A DNA stretch of 7,589 nt from an uncultured Eubacteriales bacterium. GTDB lineage: Bacteria; Bacillota_A; Clostridia; Lachnospirales; Lachnospiraceae. Positions 6,058 through 7,589 of the stretch are shown here, piece by piece. Position numbers and translations under genes: made by a program. The notes beneath the pieces were generated by a model. The model had not been told where the DNA came from. It ran no database searches and saw nothing but the letters and a program-made list of their open reading frames with translations. Positions within the stretch are counted from its first letter, which is position 1. The number at the start of each line of letters is the position of its first letter. The stretch covers positions 1 to 7,589 of the forward strand of contig CADCPV010000339.1 in the NCBI GenBank assembly GCA_902803345.1. Reading direction: 5' to 3'.

Positions 6058-7356
6058 TCAGGCCTCCCCGGGCTGCTTTTCCCGAATCTCTCCCCGGATC
6101 CGCGCAGATTTCGCATGTCCCGTAAGCCCTTCCGCCTCTGCAAATACCGCCACGTCTTCCGCAACGCGATCGAGCGCATCTGCCGTGAAGTAGGTATACT
6201 GCGTCTTCTTTACAAAATCGTCCACGGAAAGCGGGCTCGAAAACTTTGCCGTGCCGCTTGTCGGAAGTGTGTGGTTCGGGCCGGCAAGATAGTCACCCAG
6301 CGCTTCCGGGCAGTTGTAGCCGAGGAAAACCGAACCTGCATGGCGCACCGAAGAAAGCCAGTCAAAGGGATTCTTCACCGCAAGCTCCAGATGCTCCGGC
6401 GCGATTTCATTTGAAATCTCGATTGCCTGCCGAAGGTCTTCCGCAACGATGATTTTACCGTTGTCATCAATGGATACACGCGCAATCTCAGACCGCAGAA
6501 GCTTCGGAATCTGCTTTTCGATCTCTTCCGATACCGCCGCAGCCAGCGCCTCTGAATCCGTGACCAGAACCGCGCTTGCAATCCGGTCATGCTCCGCCTG
6601 TGACAGAAGATCCGCTGCGCAGACCGCGGGGTCCGCGCCTTCGTCTGCAACAATCAGGATCTCCGAAGGTCCCGCGATCATATCGATTGAAACCTGTCCG
6701 TAGACCTGCTTTTTGGCTTCCGCGACAAAGGCATTGCCGGGGCCGACGATCTTGTCGACGCGCGGAACACGCTCCGTTCCATAGGCAAGCGCGGCAATTG
6801 CCTGTGCGCCGCCCATTTTGAAGATCCGGTCCGCACCGGCGATTTTCGCCGCCACGAGGACTGCCGGGCTTATTTTCCCGTCCGGTCCCGGAGGCGTTGC
6901 CATCACAACTTCACGGCAGCCGGCGATTTTTGCAGGGATGATATCCATCAGGACGGTGGAACTTAAGGGAGCAGTGCCGCCCGGAACATAAACGCCTGCG
7001 CGGTCCACCGGAATCACTTTCTGCCCCATGACAACACCGTCCTCATCGTTCAGGATAAAGCTGTTCCGGACCTGGCGCTCGTGGAACTTCCGGATGCGGG
7101 CCGCTGCCTTTTCCATGACCGAAAGAAGCTTCGGATCGACTTTTTCGAGCGCTTCCTCCATCTCCTCTGCGCTCACTTCAAGTGCGGCAAGTTTCACACG
7201 GTCGAATTTCTCTGTATACGCAAGAACTGCTGCGTCTCCGGCCTTTCGAACCGCTGCGATGATCTCCGATACGGTTCCCGAGACATCAAATTTCGGTTCC
7301 GAGCGGGCAAAGATCTCATCATTTGAGACTTCCCCTACTTTCAGTATTTTTATCAT
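6058..7356 (-). CDS. hisD: Histidinol dehydrogenase HisD
   Basis: The zinc- and NAD-dependent last enzyme, oxidising L-histidinol through histidinal to L-histidine. Its 432 residues match the family. The zinc ligands of the E. coli enzyme are all matched: Q253 and H256 in LLSQAEHD, D355 in LGDYLAGPNH and H414 in LTGHAKSARIR. The catalytic pair E321-H322 is in IAPEHLEL. Further family blocks are VPGGTAPLSSTVLM (124-137), VGPGNAFV (204-211), IDMIAGPSEI (224-233) and TSGTAKFSSPLSV (366-378). The ATG lies 12 bases after hisG with GAGAGG eight bases upstream. The stop is one base before the hisC ATG. Confidence 0.97.
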   Translation of the reverse strand: MIKILKVGEVSNDEIFARSEPKFDVSGTVSEIIAAVRKAGDAAVLAYTEKFDRVKLAALEVSAEEMEEALEKVDPKLLSVMEKAAARIRKFHERQVRNSFILNDEDGVVMGQKVIPVDRAGVYVPGGTAPLSSTVLMDIIPAKIAGCREVVMATPPGPDGKISPAVLVAAKIAGADRIFKMGGAQAIAALAYGTERVPRVDKIVGPGNAFVAEAKKQVYGQVSIDMIAGPSEILIVADEGADPAVCAADLLSQAEHDRIASAVLVTDSEALAAAVSEEIEKQIPKLLRSEIARVSIDDNGKIIVAEDLRQAIEISNEIAPEHLELAVKNPFDWLSSVRHAGSVFLGYNCPEALGDYLAGPNHTLPTSGTAKFSSPLSVDDFVKKTQYTYFTADALDRVAEDVAVFAEAEGLTGHAKSARIRGEIREKQPGEA

Positions 7357-7368
7357 AAAGAGTACCTC

Positions 7369-7589
7369 TCATTTTTCTGTATGACGGTCGGAAAGCCCCG
7401 AAAGAAGCTTCCCGATCTGTTCTGAACGGAACGGATAGGCTGCCTTGTTCGCAATCAGACGCGCGCTCACCGGCGTGATTTCCGTCTGCACCACGAGATC
7501 GTTCTCCCGAAGCGTCGTACCGGTTTCGACAATATCCACGATCACATCCGAAAGCCCTAAAATCGGGGCGATTTCAATTGATCCGTTCA
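7369..7589 (-). CDS. hisG: ATP phosphoribosyltransferase HisG, C-terminal part (short form)
   Basis: Only the last 72 residues are in the window; the gene enters from the right edge. HisG joins ATP and PRPP in the first, feedback-controlled step. Reading from the edge, NGSIEIAPILGLSDVIVDIV is followed by ETGTTLRENDL, which fits the HisG family signature (E, five residues, G, then D-I-x-x-T-G-x-T-L). Residues such as VSARLIANKAA come next, and the protein ends within about 25 residues. The roughly 75-residue regulatory domain of long HisG is therefore absent, marking the short form that works with HisZ. The stop is 12 bases before hisD. The 5' part, and probably hisZ, lie outside the window. 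Confidence 0.95.
   Translation of the reverse strand, partial: NGSIEIAPILGLSDVIVDIVETGTTLRENDLVVQTEITPVSARLIANKAAYPFRSEQIGKLLSGLSDRHTEK

Larger units (their letters stand above)
1..7589 (-). other. Apparent single transcription unit: hisG-D-C-B-H-A-F-IE-K then mrpE-F-G
   Basis: All twelve genes point the same way. Intergenic distances in transcription order are 12, 1, 14, 11, 35, -4 (overlap), 0, -4, 19, 0 and -8 bases. No stretch without a gene exceeds 35 bases, and I found no hairpin followed by a T-run and no convincing internal promoter. This supports co-transcription, including the mrp genes, but it is an inference from spacing. The promoter and any leader or attenuator would lie beyond base 7589, and the 3' end beyond base 1. 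Confidence 0.7.

Noticed and set aside
6057..6179. N-terminal extension of hisC by 41 residues to an upstream start at 6179
   Set aside because: It overlaps the conserved C-terminal coding region of hisD, has no HisC similarity, and the ATG at 6056 has a strong ribosome binding site.
1..7589. Mobile element, CRISPR array, tRNA/rRNA, or novel defence-type system
   Set aside because: Nearly every base is inside a recognised housekeeping or transport gene; no terminal repeats, regular spacers, transposase or RNA-gene signatures were found.

Overview
The window is almost entirely coding. All twelve recognisable genes lie on the minus strand, so transcription runs from base 7589 towards base 1. 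Base composition looks like mid-50s percent GC by eye. Strong purine-rich Shine-Dalgarno sites, a HisI-HisE fusion, a PHP-type histidinol phosphatase and a HisG that appears to be the short (HisZ-dependent) form all suggest a Gram-positive bacterium of the Clostridia, perhaps Lachnospiraceae-like. That placement is an inference from gene types, not from a marker gene.

From 7589 down to 827 lies a histidine biosynthesis operon in the order hisG (3' end only), hisD, hisC, hisB, hisH, hisA, hisF, hisIE, hisK. Every enzyme keeps the family residues I could check. Together they cover the whole route from PRPP and ATP to histidine: HisG, HisE and HisI (both in HisIE), HisA, the HisH-HisF synthase, HisB, HisC, HisK, HisD. 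Only the 5' part of hisG, the presumed hisZ, the promoter and any leader lie outside the window. Genes abut, overlap by 4 bases (ATGA) or are separated by at most 35 bases, and most have a clear ribosome binding site.

From 807 to 1, after only 19 bases and no visible terminator, come mrpE, mrpF and the first codons of a probable mrpG. These encode small membrane subunits of an Mrp-type cation/proton antiporter, or of the homologous membrane arm of an Mbh/Mbs-type respiratory complex. An EFG-first order is what is seen in split-MrpA Mrp and Mbh operons, so the core antiporter subunits should follow beyond base 1.

The histidine part is ordinary. The points worth a second look are the tight joining of an ion-transport cluster to the tail of the his operon, the identity of the complex that follows, and a marked excess of the octamer CTTCGGGA on the coding strand. 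I saw no RNA genes, mobile elements, CRISPR arrays, terminators or undescribed system.
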